Shown here: positions 1 through 8,030 of the stretch, in pieces
How positions within the stretch are numbered: position 1 is the stretch's first letter
Layout: each line of letters begins with the position of its first letter
From: Longimicrobiaceae bacterium
Lineage (GTDB): Bacteria; Gemmatimonadota; Gemmatimonadetes; Longimicrobiales; Longimicrobiaceae
NCBI GenBank assembly: GCA_030146875.1
Contig: JASLAX010000043.1
Span: forward strand, 1-37,296
Direction: 5' to 3'
DNA: 37,296 nt
The notes under the pieces: generated by a model
What the model was told of the DNA's origin: nothing
The model's database searches: none
Seen by the model: the letters and a program-made list of their open reading frames with translations, nothing else
Position numbers and translations under genes: made by a program

Positions 1-23
1 GCCTTCGGGCCGCGCCGCGCGAC

Positions 24-49
24 GGAGGGGGCGCTCCGGCGCCCCCTCC
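24..49. terminator. GC-rich hairpin, likely terminator of the upstream gene
   Basis: A perfect 11-bp inverted repeat (GGAGGGGGCGC and its complement) encloses the 4-nt loop TCCG. It lies before the first gene. No U-tract follows on the plus strand, so rho-independent termination is inferred from the stem and from similar hairpins after other genes here. Confidence 0.55.
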
Positions 50-130
50 CGCGTTGTAGCCCCGGCGGTCGGCCTCCACGGCCGGTGCTCCCGCCGAAGC
101 CCTCCTCGACGTTCCCCTGGAGACACGAGC

Positions 131-2107
131 ATGCAGAACGGACTTCCCGCGTACACGCCGGAGACGGCCGGCACCGTCCTGGTCCTGGAGGCGCGCCGCG
201 GCGCCGCCCGCAGGGCCGCGCTGCAGGCGTGGGCCGACGGAGCGCGGAGCGGGGGCGCCACCTCGTGGGCGGTGTCGTGCGACGTGACGGCCGGGGGGAT
301 ATGGGGCGGGCTGAACGACTGGATCGAGGACCTTCTCCCGCGCGTGCGGGCCGAGGCCCCCGAGCTGGTGACGAAGCACGACCGCGAGCTCACCGCCGCG
401 CTCCCCCGCCTGAAGCGCGAGGTGAAGGTCCGGCACCTCACGCTCACGGAGACGGCGGAGGCCGACGAGGCGGTGCGCAACTTCGCGCTGGACCGCGCGT
501 ACCGGCTGCCGCACGGGCTGATCGACCTGCTGGCGTCGTGGCACCCGCGCTCCGGCGGGGGGCGCTGGGCGGTGGCGGCGGACGACTTCGACTCGTCGGG
601 CGCCCTGACCGCCTACTTCTTCCGCGAGCTGATGCGCCGCCGCGGCACCGCGCTGGGCATCACCCTGATCGTGGCCGTGGAGCCCGGCCGCGGCGACGAG
701 ACGGCGTCGTCGTTCCCGCGCGGCGTGACCGTGCGGCGGGCGTCGATGGAGCTGGCCCCCGACGCGCCCGAGGAGTGGTCGCCCGCGGAGATGACGCGGC
801 GCGCGCACGAGCTGGAGGTGAAGGTCGGCAGCGACATGGTGGAGGCCGAGATCCACCTCCACGAGCTGATCCGCATGTACGAGCGCAGCGAGACCCCGCG
901 GCGCGCCATCGCCTGGCACGGTGCCGGGGTGGGGCTCTACAACCACCTGGGGTACTACGAGGACGCGGTGCGCCACGCCGACGTGGTGGAGGGCTCGCTG
1001 GCCGACTACCGGCGCGATGAGCACTTCTACGGGCGGCAGAACCTGGTGGGGAACCTCTGCAACTCCTACATCCCCGTGGGCCAGATCGAGCGCGCCCTGC
1101 GGCTGGTGGAGAACGAGGTGATGGCGAAGGTGGACGACCCGGAGGAGCGCGCCCGCGGCTACTACAAGCTGGCCATGATCTGGGCCCGCCACCACCCGTC
1201 CAAGGACCTGGCGAAGGGCGAGCGCTTCCTGGCCGAAGGGCTGGCCGAGCTGGACCGGGCCAGCGCGGTGGACGGCGACCCGCGCTACTTCCTGCGCGTG
1301 TTCCTGAACAACGGGCTGGCCTTCATCCGCCACCGCCAGGGCCGCCCGCAGGAGGCGATCGAGCTGACGCACGAGGGCTCCAGCACGCTCGACGAGAACC
1401 TCTCCCCCGAGAGCCACCGCCTGCACCGCTCGGTGCTGCTCTACAACTCCGGCCAGGTCTACGCCGCCACCGGGGCGCACCAGCTCGCCCTGGACTCCTT
1501 CACGGCGGCCATGGAGATGGACCCCGGGTACTCGGAGTACTACAACGAGCGCGGGACGGTGCTGTTCGACACCGGCCGCCTGGCCGAGGCCGAGAAGGAC
1601 TACCTGGACGCCATCGAGTGCTCCCCGCCGTACCCCGAGGTGTGGGTGAACCTGGGCCAGTGCTACCGGCAGATGGGCCGCCCCCAGGACGCCATCCGCT
1701 GCTACTCGGTCGCGCTGGACCTGGACCCGTCGCGCCACATCGCCTGGGCGTCGCGGGCGCAGATGAAGGAGGCGCTGGGCGATGCCGCCGGCGCCATCGC
1801 CGACTACGACGCGGCGATCGAGGTGGACCCCAAGCACCCGTTCGTCTACGGGAACCGCGCGGTGCAGCGCTACGTCTCCGGCGACCTGCCCGGCGCGCTC
1901 CAGGACCTGGACCGCGGGCTGGCGCTGGCGCCGGACGCGCCGGTGCTGCTGCGCAACCGCTCCGTCGCCCACAAGGAGCTGGGGAACCGGCGCGAGGAGG
2001 CGGCGGACCTGGCGGCGTACCTGCGCGCGGCCCCCGACGCGCCGGACGCGCGCGAGGTCCGCGCCCGCCTGGCGGAGCTGGCCCCCGTGGCGGAGGCGGT
2101 CGCGTGA
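131..2107 (+). CDS. TPR protein with degenerate P-loop-like N-terminal domain
   Basis: 658 residues. The N-terminal 240 residues look like a worn-down STAND/AAA ATPase. A beta strand with VLVLEARRG (about 16-24) stands where a Walker A loop is expected but lacks the GKT/S. A strand ending in ADDFD (about 150-154), followed by an FFRELMRRRG helix, resembles a Walker B segment. From about residue 420 to the end there are tetratricopeptide repeats with A-x-x-x-x-x-x-A-I/L-x-x-x-P spacing. TPRs bind peptides or proteins; ATP use is doubtful here. It is a full-length paralog of the protein at 3228-5201. The next gene starts inside its stop codon (GTGA), so the two are translationally coupled. No signal peptide is visible, so it is probably cytoplasmic. 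The partner is unknown. Confidence 0.8.
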   Translation: MQNGLPAYTPETAGTVLVLEARRGAARRAALQAWADGARSGGATSWAVSCDVTAGGIWGGLNDWIEDLLPRVRAEAPELVTKHDRELTAALPRLKREVKVRHLTLTETAEADEAVRNFALDRAYRLPHGLIDLLASWHPRSGGGRWAVAADDFDSSGALTAYFFRELMRRRGTALGITLIVAVEPGRGDETASSFPRGVTVRRASMELAPDAPEEWSPAEMTRRAHELEVKVGSDMVEAEIHLHELIRMYERSETPRRAIAWHGAGVGLYNHLGYYEDAVRHADVVEGSLADYRRDEHFYGRQNLVGNLCNSYIPVGQIERALRLVENEVMAKVDDPEERARGYYKLAMIWARHHPSKDLAKGERFLAEGLAELDRASAVDGDPRYFLRVFLNNGLAFIRHRQGRPQEAIELTHEGSSTLDENLSPESHRLHRSVLLYNSGQVYAATGAHQLALDSFTAAMEMDPGYSEYYNERGTVLFDTGRLAEAEKDYLDAIECSPPYPEVWVNLGQCYRQMGRPQDAIRCYSVALDLDPSRHIAWASRAQMKEALGDAAGAIADYDAAIEVDPKHPFVYGNRAVQRYVSGDLPGALQDLDRGLALAPDAPVLLRNRSVAHKELGNRREEAADLAAYLRAAPDAPDAREVRARLAELAPVAEAVA

Positions 2108-2832
2108 GGGCGGCTCGCCGGGTGGCCGCGCTGGCGGCGCTCCTCGCGGCCGCCCCCGCGGCGGCGCAGACGCCGGCCGACTCCTCGGTGGTGGTGGGCG
2201 ACGCCCGCATCGACGGCACCCGCGTTCGCCCCGGCCGCGCCGTGTTCGCCTGGGAGATGATCCGTGGCGACCAGAAGATGCCCGTGGGCACCCTGACCGA
2301 CGAGATCACCCTGGCGCAGGAGGGTGGGCGCCCCGTGCTGCGGCGCGTGTTGTCGCTGCAGGCCATGATGGGATCGCTGGTGGACAGCACCACGAGCGAC
2401 GCCCGCACCCTGGCTCCCATCTCCGAGCGCGCGCACCAGCCGCGCCGCGCGGTGGCGCTGGACTTCGACGGGCGGCGGGTGCGGGGGAGCATCACCCCCA
2501 CCGGCGGCGCGCCGACGGCGGTGGACACGGCCTCTCCCCGGCCCGCGTTCAACCCCGGGAGCTGGGACCTGGTCCTGCGCGCCCTGCCGCTGGCGGAGGG
2601 GCTCGCCGTGCGCTACGCCGTCTTCGACGTGGACCAGCCGGGGGAGCGGTGGTACTCGGCGCGGGTGGTGGGCGTGGAGCGGCCGGAGGGGACGACGGCG
2701 GAGGCGTGGAAGGTGGAGATGGAGCGCGGCGCGACGAAGGTCACCGCCTGGATCGACCGCTCCACGCGCGAGGTGCTGCGGGTGGAGACGGCGATGGGCG
2801 GCGGGATCCTGCGGCAGACGCGGCAGCCGTAG
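2104..2832 (+). CDS. secreted DUF3108-like envelope protein
   Basis: 242 residues starting at GTG 2104, which overlaps the TGA of the preceding TPR gene. The reading frame is open far upstream, but this start puts a clean Sec signal at the N-terminus: two Arg pairs, an Ala/Leu core and an AAAQ cleavage region near residue 22. The mature part is beta-rich. It has a TLAPISER segment, an FDGRRV strand, a W-D-L-VLRALPL segment and a closing WIDRSTREVLRVE strand. This resembles the DUF3108/LolA-like fold of periplasmic proteins that handle lipids or lipoproteins. The match is by overall pattern, not by catalytic residues. A 16-bp terminator hairpin follows within 20 nt and closes the unit. Confidence 0.7.
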   Translation: MRAARRVAALAALLAAAPAAAQTPADSSVVVGDARIDGTRVRPGRAVFAWEMIRGDQKMPVGTLTDEITLAQEGGRPVLRRVLSLQAMMGSLVDSTTSDARTLAPISERAHQPRRAVALDFDGRRVRGSITPTGGAPTAVDTASPRPAFNPGSWDLVLRALPLAEGLAVRYAVFDVDQPGERWYSARVVGVERPEGTTAEAWKVEMERGATKVTAWIDRSTREVLRVETAMGGGILRQTRQP

Positions 2833-2850
2833 GGCCTCCGATCCGGGATC

Positions 2851-2888
2851 AGTCGAGCCGCCGTCCACTTCGGGACGGCGGCTCGACT
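2851..2888 (+). terminator. 16-bp perfect hairpin terminator
   Basis: AGTCGAGCCGCCGTCC pairs perfectly with GGACGGCGGCTCGACT around the 6-nt loop ACTTCG, 18 nt after the stop of the DUF3108-like gene. It separates the first TPR unit from the peptide/TPR unit. Confidence 0.8.
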
Positions 2889-2936
2889 CGTCTGGGTACT
2901 ACCGCCCCTTACAGACCTAAACGTTCTCCAAGACCC

Positions 2937-2966
2937 TTGACGCGAGGTGCGCGGCACCCCTACCAT
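2937..2966 (+). promoter_or_regulatory. sigma70-type promoter for the small peptide gene
   Basis: TTGACG at 2937-2942 and TACCAT at 2961-2966 are separated by 18 nt. The site lies in a locally AT-richer pocket directly after a terminator. The predicted transcript would start near 2973, about 40 nt before the ATG at 3012. The boxes are seen directly; promoter activity is inferred. Confidence 0.55.
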
Positions 2967-3011
2967 GGTGCTCCAGCAGTTCCTTCATAACGTCGTAAAA
3001 GGAGCAGCACG

Positions 3012-3134
3012 ATGAGTCCATTCACAGTGTACAGCCTCTCCACCCTGGCGACCGCAGCCGCCCTGTACGGCGGTGGGTGCGAGCCGCCGACGTGGCCCCC
3101 GATCTGGCCCACCGAGCCCACGCTCATCGGGTAG
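3012..3134 (+). CDS. 40-residue Pro/Trp-rich small peptide
   Basis: A short gene with strong expression signals: AAAAGGAG at 2997-3004 gives a 7-nt spacing to ATG 3012, and a -35/-10 pair lies about 45-75 nt upstream. The product has a mildly hydrophobic first half (residues 4-20), then GGGC and a tail with two PPxW units (PPTW, PPIW). It contains no Lys or Arg, so it is not a typical Sec signal peptide. The single Cys at residue 23 is not in a good lipobox. I do not recognise the family. Its place just before a TPR protein recalls peptide/TPR pairs such as RRNPP systems, but in those the peptide gene usually follows the receptor. It could be a signalling, RiPP-like or leader peptide. Confidence 0.5.
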   Translation: MSPFTVYSLSTLATAAALYGGGCEPPTWPPIWPTEPTLIG

Positions 3135-3142
3135 CCGGCTCT

Positions 3143-3197
3143 GCGGGGCGCGGCGCACGCCGCGTCCCGCGACCTCCTCCCGCCGGCCCACGCCGGC
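3143..3197 (+). promoter_or_regulatory. two hairpins between peptide and TPR genes
   Basis: Positions 3143-3154 pair with 3159-3170 (12 bp, one G-U, loop GCAC) just after the peptide stop. Positions 3182-3187 pair with 3192-3197 (6 bp, loop CCAC). Neither is followed by a U-tract. They may attenuate transcription or stabilise the upstream mRNA, so that the peptide is made in excess over the TPR protein. This role is inferred. Confidence 0.4.
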
Positions 3198-3227
3198 TTC
3201 CCCCTCCGCCGCACGAATGGCCTACCG

Positions 3228-5201
3228 ATGCAGACCACCGATCGACTCCGCCCCGCGTCCGCCGACACCGCAGGCCACGTCTTCGTTCTCGAAGGGAGCG
3301 CCGGGCGCGCCCGCCGGGCGCTGCTCGACCGCTGGGTCGCCGAGGCGCGGGACGGGGGCGCCACCGCCTGGTCGCTCTCGTGTGACGTGGTCCGGGGCGG
3401 GATCTGGGCGGGGCTGGCCGACTGGATGGCCGAGCTCCTCCCCCGGCTGCAGGAGGAGGCGCCGGATCTGGTCGTCCGCCACGACCGCGACCTGGCCGCC
3501 GTGCTCCCGCGGCTCCGGAAGGAGCTCGTCCTGCGCCACTCGACGCTGACGGATTCCTCTCCCGTCGAAGAGGCGGTCCGGAACTACGCGCTGGACCGCG
3601 CCTACCGCTTCCTGCACGGCCTGGTGGACCTGCTGGACGCGTGGCACGCCCGCACGGGGGGTGGGGACCGCTGGGTGATCGCGTGCGACGGCTACGACGC
3701 CGCGGGCGCGCTGGTCACCCGCTTCTTCCGCGAGCTCATGCGACGCAGGGGCACCTCGCTGCGGATCACCCTTCTCTGCGCAGTCGAGCCCGGGGGCGAC
3801 ACCGCGGCCTCCTTCGCCCCCGGGACCCCAGTACAGCGCACCATCGCCGAGCTCCCGGGCGACGCCGTCGAGCCCCCGACGCCCGCGGAGATGACGGAGC
3901 GCGCCGCCCGCCTGGAAGCGGCCGTGGGGCAGGACATGCTGGAGGTGGAGGCGAGCCTCCACGAGCTGGTCCGCCTCTGGAGCCTGAGCGAGCACCCGGG
4001 GCGCGCACTGGGGTGGCAGGGAGTGGCGGTGGGGATCTACAACCACCACGGCTTCTACGAGGATGCGCTCCGCTACGCGGAACCCCTGGTGGCCAGCCTG
4101 CGGGACTTTCGTCCGGGCGATCACTTCTACCCGCGGTCGTCGCTGGTCCACAACGTGTGCAACACCCTGGTCCCGGTCGGGCGTGTCGACGAAGCCCGCG
4201 ACCTCCTGCTCCACGAGGTGCAGCGCGCAGACCAGGACCCCGAGGAGCGGGCGCACGCCCTGTACCTGCTGGCGATGATCCACGCCCGCCACCACCCCGA
4301 CCGGGACGTCGCCGCCGGCGAGCGCTATCTGAGCGAGGGGCTGGCGGTGCTGGACGAGGCGCGCGACGCCGACGGCGAGGAGCGCCACTTCCTGCGCGTC
4401 TTCCTGAACAACGGGCTGGCGTTCATCCGGCACCGGCAGGGGCTGGCGCAGCAGGCGCTCGACCTCACCAGCGGCGGATCCGCTACGCTGGATGGGAACC
4501 TGGCGCCCGAGAGCCACCGCCTGCACCGCTCCGTGCTGCTGTACAACGCGGGCCAGGTCTACGCCGCGATCGGTGCGATGGAGAAGGCCATCGAGGCGTT
4601 CTCGCAGGTCATGGAGATGGACCCCAACTACTCCGAGTACCATAACGAGCGCGGAAACATCTTCCTGAAGGTGGGCCGTCACGCCGAGGCGATCCGCGAC
4701 TATCGGCGCGCCGTCGAGTGCTCGTCGCCCTATCCCGAGGTGTGGGTGAACCTAGGCCAGTGCTACCGGGACATGGGACAGCCGGCGGAAGCCGTGCGCG
4801 CGTACTCGGTGGCGCTGGACCTGAATCCCTCCATCCACATCGCCCGCGTGTCGCGCGCGCAGATGCGGGCCGCCCTGGGAGACCTGCCCGGCGCCGCCGC
4901 CGACTACGAGGCCGCGATCGAGATCGACCCCGCGCACCCGCTCGTGTTCGCCAACCGCGCCGTGCTGCGGTACATGGCCGGCGACCTGGCGGGCTCGGTG
5001 GACGACTTGGACCGCGCGGTCGCGCTTTCCCCCGACGAGCCGGGGCTGTACCGCAACCGCGCCGTCGCCCACCGCGACCTGGGCTGGGGGGACGCGGAGG
5101 CGGAGGACCTGCGGGCGTACCTGCGCCTCGTCCCAGGCGCCGCCGACGCGGGGGAGGTCCGCGAGCGGCTGGACGCCCTGGCCGGGGCGGTGGCGGCGTG
5201 A
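3228..5201 (+). CDS. TPR protein with degenerate P-loop-like N-terminal domain (paralog)
   Basis: 657 residues, collinear over its whole length with the protein at 131-2107. The region corresponding to Walker A reads GSAGRARR (residues 23-30), which looks like a P-loop that lost its Lys-Thr/Ser. The Walker-B-like strand is WVIACDGYD. The central helical part contains the shared FLNNGLAFIRHRQG segment, and the C-terminal 240 residues are TPRs ending in a short Ala-rich tail. It probably works as a cytoplasmic binding scaffold; the partner is unknown. It lies 93 nt after the small peptide gene without a promoter of its own that I can see, so it is probably read from 2937-2966. A strong terminator follows at 5307-5343. 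The ATG at 3228 matches the start of its paralog. Confidence 0.8.
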   Translation: MQTTDRLRPASADTAGHVFVLEGSAGRARRALLDRWVAEARDGGATAWSLSCDVVRGGIWAGLADWMAELLPRLQEEAPDLVVRHDRDLAAVLPRLRKELVLRHSTLTDSSPVEEAVRNYALDRAYRFLHGLVDLLDAWHARTGGGDRWVIACDGYDAAGALVTRFFRELMRRRGTSLRITLLCAVEPGGDTAASFAPGTPVQRTIAELPGDAVEPPTPAEMTERAARLEAAVGQDMLEVEASLHELVRLWSLSEHPGRALGWQGVAVGIYNHHGFYEDALRYAEPLVASLRDFRPGDHFYPRSSLVHNVCNTLVPVGRVDEARDLLLHEVQRADQDPEERAHALYLLAMIHARHHPDRDVAAGERYLSEGLAVLDEARDADGEERHFLRVFLNNGLAFIRHRQGLAQQALDLTSGGSATLDGNLAPESHRLHRSVLLYNAGQVYAAIGAMEKAIEAFSQVMEMDPNYSEYHNERGNIFLKVGRHAEAIRDYRRAVECSSPYPEVWVNLGQCYRDMGQPAEAVRAYSVALDLNPSIHIARVSRAQMRAALGDLPGAAADYEAAIEIDPAHPLVFANRAVLRYMAGDLAGSVDDLDRAVALSPDEPGLYRNRAVAHRDLGWGDAEAEDLRAYLRLVPGAADAGEVRERLDALAGAVAA

Positions 5202-5306
5202 GCCCCCGGGCTTCCGCCGAACGGCCGCACCGCTTCACGAGGGGCTGATAGTGGTCCGGCCCGCGCGGTAGCCTTAGCGCTCCGCCGGCCCGGCACGGAG
5301 CGACGA

Positions 5307-5343
5307 CGCGGGGGCGCGCACCGGGGGGGTGCGCGCCCCCGCG
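5307..5343 (+). terminator. 16-bp perfect hairpin terminator
   Basis: CGCGGGGGCGCGCACC pairs perfectly with GGTGCGCGCCCCCGCG around a loop of five G, about 105 nt after the TPR stop codon. It ends the peptide/TPR unit. Confidence 0.75.
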
Positions 5344-5457
5344 CGCTTCCCGCCGCCTCCGCGGGCACGAAATCCTTGCGCCGCGGGGGGATCCGCCGGA
5401 TCTTCGTGCCGGTGGGCCCGCCTTCCGGCGCGTCCGGCGAACCGAGCGGGGGGCGAC

Positions 5458-7269
5458 ATGCTGGACGGGGGGATCCCCGCGGGGGCGGAGCGCGGCGCGC
5501 ACGCGGCGCAGGTGGCCACGCCGGTGCGCGTGGACGCGCTGAACCGCCTCGCCTGGGAGCTGCGGAGCGGCGACGCGCGGCGGGGGCTGGAGCTGGCCCT
5601 GCGCGCCGCCGCGCTGGCGCGGGGGATCGGCTATCGCCCCGGCCTGGCCGCCGCCCTGCGCAACGCGGGCACCTGCCGCTACACCCTGGCCGAGCACGAC
5701 GCCGCCCTGGCCGACCTGGAGGAGGCGCGCCGCCTCTTCGCCGAGGAGGGCGACGAGGTGGGCGTCGCCTCGGCGCTGCACGGCATCGGCAACGTCTCCT
5801 GGAGGCGGGGCGACCACCCGGCTGCCCTCTCCGCCCACCTGCGGGCGCTGGAGAGCCAGCGGGCGGAGGGCGACCGGCAGGGGGAGGCCGACTCCCTCAA
5901 CTCCCTGGGCAACGTCTGGTACCACCTGGGCCGCTACGCGCGGGCGCTGGAGCACTACCAGGCGTCGCTCGCGCTCAAGGAGGAGCTGGGCGACCGGGTG
6001 GGCGTGGCCTACGCCCTGAACAACATCGGCAACATCCACGGGCGCCTGGGCGACTATGCCGGGGCGCTGGACCACCACGAGCGCTCGCTCGCCCTCAAGC
6101 GTGCCGTGGGCGAGCGGCAGAGCGAGGGCGTCTCCCTCCTCAACCTGGGGAACTGCCACGAGGCGCTGGGGGAGCCGGAGCGCGCGCTGGAGCACCTGTT
6201 CGAGGCCATCCGCGTCACCCGCGACGTGGGCGACCGCCGCGGCGAGGCGGGGGCGCTGCAGGACATCGGGCGCATCTACGCCGCGCGCGGGGAGACGAGC
6301 CGCGGGGTGGACTTCCACCGCGCCGCGCTGGAGGTGGCGCGGGAGACGGGGATGCGGTACGTGGAGGCCGACACCCTGGTCTCCCTGGGCGCCGCGCAGG
6401 TGGGCGCGGGCGAGCCGGCGGAGGCCGCCGCGCACCTGGAGGAGGCGCTGCGCATCGGGCTGGAGACGGAGTCGCGGCGCATCGTCTACGAGGCGCACCG
6501 CACGCTGGCCGACGCGTGGCAGGCCGCCGGCGATGCGGCGCGCGCGCTGGAGCACCACCGCGAGTACCACCGGGTGGAGCGCGAGGTCTTCAACGCCGAG
6601 TCGGACGAGCGCATCCGCTCGCTGATGCTGCAGGCCGAGGTGGAGCGCACGCACCGCGAGGCCGCCATCCTGCGCCGCTCGCACGACGACCTGACCGTCG
6701 CCTACGCCCGCCTGAGCGACGCCGACGAGGAGAAGGCGCGCCTGGTGGAGCGCCTGCGCGGCCAGGCCGAGGAGCTGGAGCGGGTGGCGCGCGAGGACGC
6801 GCTGACCGGGCTGCTCACCCGCCGCCGGCTGGACGAGGTGCTGCCGCTGGAGTACGAGCGCGCCCGCCGCTTCGGCCGCGACCTCACCGTCGTCCTCGCG
6901 GATCTCGATCGCTTCAAGCAGGTCAACGACCGCTTCTCCCACGCCACGGGCGACGAGGTGCTGCGCGTGGTCGGCCGCCTGCTCCGCGAGCACGTGCGCA
7001 CCATCGACGTGGTCGCGCGCTACGGCGGCGAGGAGCTGGTCCTGCTGCTGGTGGAGACCCCGCCCGACCGCGCCGCGCTGCTCTGCGAGAAGCTGCGGGC
7101 GGAGGTGGAGGGGCACGACTGGTCCGCCGTCGCGCCGGGGCTGGCGGTCACGCTGAGCATGGGCGTCTGCGGCGACGTGTCCCTGGGCTCCGGCGAGCGT
7201 ATGGTGGCCGCGGCGGACGCGCGGATGTACGAGGCCAAGCGGGCGGGGCGGAACCGGGTGGCTCGTTGA
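5458..7269 (+). CDS. TPR-GGDEF diguanylate cyclase
   Basis: 603 residues from ATG 5458. The frame is open upstream, but this is the first ATG that gives the TPR array a normal beginning, and a G-rich stretch precedes it. Residues about 20-400 are tandem TPRs of the LNNIGNIHGRLGDY type. A charged helical linker (about 400-445) leads to a C-terminal GGDEF domain. The active-site loop is GGEEL (523-527), a functional variant. An RxxD inhibitory site (RTID, 514-517) lies exactly five residues before it, so product inhibition by c-di-GMP is expected. The DLDRFKQVND segment carries the usual metal-binding Asp. It should make c-di-GMP from GTP in the cytosol, with the TPRs as the input module. There is no membrane segment. 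Confidence 0.88.
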   Translation: MLDGGIPAGAERGAHAAQVATPVRVDALNRLAWELRSGDARRGLELALRAAALARGIGYRPGLAAALRNAGTCRYTLAEHDAALADLEEARRLFAEEGDEVGVASALHGIGNVSWRRGDHPAALSAHLRALESQRAEGDRQGEADSLNSLGNVWYHLGRYARALEHYQASLALKEELGDRVGVAYALNNIGNIHGRLGDYAGALDHHERSLALKRAVGERQSEGVSLLNLGNCHEALGEPERALEHLFEAIRVTRDVGDRRGEAGALQDIGRIYAARGETSRGVDFHRAALEVARETGMRYVEADTLVSLGAAQVGAGEPAEAAAHLEEALRIGLETESRRIVYEAHRTLADAWQAAGDAARALEHHREYHRVEREVFNAESDERIRSLMLQAEVERTHREAAILRRSHDDLTVAYARLSDADEEKARLVERLRGQAEELERVAREDALTGLLTRRRLDEVLPLEYERARRFGRDLTVVLADLDRFKQVNDRFSHATGDEVLRVVGRLLREHVRTIDVVARYGGEELVLLLVETPPDRAALLCEKLRAEVEGHDWSAVAPGLAVTLSMGVCGDVSLGSGERMVAAADARMYEAKRAGRNRVAR

Positions 7270-7316
7270 ATCTCACACCAAGGTTAACTTCTGTGCTCGG
7301 GATAGATTTTCGGCTT

Positions 7317-7346
7317 TTGTTCGGCTATATTGGAGGGGCCTGTAAT
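7317..7346 (+). promoter_or_regulatory. putative promoter of the Kiwa-like operon
   Basis: TTGTTC (7317-7322) and TGTAAT (7341-7346) are 18 nt apart, in the AT-rich stretch between the GGDEF gene and the first island gene. Transcription would start about 20 nt before the GTG at 7374. The insert thus seems to carry its own promoter. Confidence 0.4.
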
Positions 7347-7373
7347 TTCCACCACTTTTCAAGGTTCGATTAA

Positions 7374-8030
7374 GTGGCTACCCCTCGGCAGTTCCGCCGC
7401 AACTACCTCCCTCGAAAGGTGCTGTTCGCGTTATTCACAACGTCGTACACCCCGCTCTTCCTCCTTGTTTGCCTTCGGCAATTGACGGATGGTTCCGCGT
7501 CGCTGCATTGGGGCGGACTATCGCTGGAGTCCCTGCGGGTCTTTGCACGGGCCTTCGGTGTTTCAAGCGTACTTGCCATATTTTCCATTGTAGGCCTGTC
7601 CTTTTTGTTGCTCACGCTTCGTAATCTACGAAGGAGCGTGAACTCGAGTGGTATCCCGGTCGAGGTAACTGACGTCCGTAATCGAAATAGTGAGTCGATC
7701 AGCTATATTGGCACATACATCATCCCGTTCATGTTCGAGGACTATGCGAGCCTGTTTTCAGTCCTGGCGTTAGCGGTGTTGTTAGTAGTCATTTTCTTTA
7801 TCTACTCGAATTCCACACTGATTCTGATCAATCCTGTGCTAAACCTTTGGTATTCACTGTACGAAGTCGAGTTTATCGACAGCCCACTGGGTAGCCCCTT
7901 GCCGAGCAAGTCGAAGACGGCGATGATTCTGACCTCCGAGCGTTTCCTTGAGGACGGCGACCGGATGCTCTTCCAGCGCCTCGGGAACAAACTCTTCTTC
8001 GCGCATCATGCCCCAATCCCCTCCTCTTAG
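7374..8030 (+). CDS. kwaA: KwaA-like membrane protein of a Kiwa defence system
   Basis: 218 residues, GTG start directly after an in-frame TAA, so no longer form is possible. There are about four membrane segments: 16-37 (preceded by basic residues), 62-84, and a pair covering about 111-160, where IIPF and LINPVLNLW motifs flank the last hydrophobic stretch. A cytosolic tail of about 50 residues follows. This layout agrees with KwaA, the membrane partner of Kiwa, which is known to sense phage attack at the membrane and to act with KwaB. The call rests on layout plus the neighbouring DUF4868-like gene. Codon use and base composition are far more AT-rich than in flanking genes, which indicates recent transfer. 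The next gene overlaps its 3' end by 23 nt. Alternative: another two-gene membrane/effector defence pair. Confidence 0.65.
   Translation: MATPRQFRRNYLPRKVLFALFTTSYTPLFLLVCLRQLTDGSASLHWGGLSLESLRVFARAFGVSSVLAIFSIVGLSFLLLTLRNLRRSVNSSGIPVEVTDVRNRNSESISYIGTYIIPFMFEDYASLFSVLALAVLLVVIFFIYSNSTLILINPVLNLWYSLYEVEFIDSPLGSPLPSKSKTAMILTSERFLEDGDRMLFQRLGNKLFFAHHAPIPSS

Noticed and set aside
1500..2868. Long minus-strand open frames opposite the TPR and DUF3108-like genes
   Set aside because: Arg/Pro/Ala-rich, no family pattern, no start signals; expected shadows of GC-rich coding DNA. The same applies to the long antisense frames at 3222-7116, 9731-11731, 13811-17236, 27843-31019 and 31659-37037.
7948..8010. 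Upstream ATG at 7948 as kwaB start
   Set aside because: It adds a Ser/Thr-rich 20-residue stretch read in another frame of kwaA; ATG 8008 gives a more natural N-terminus.
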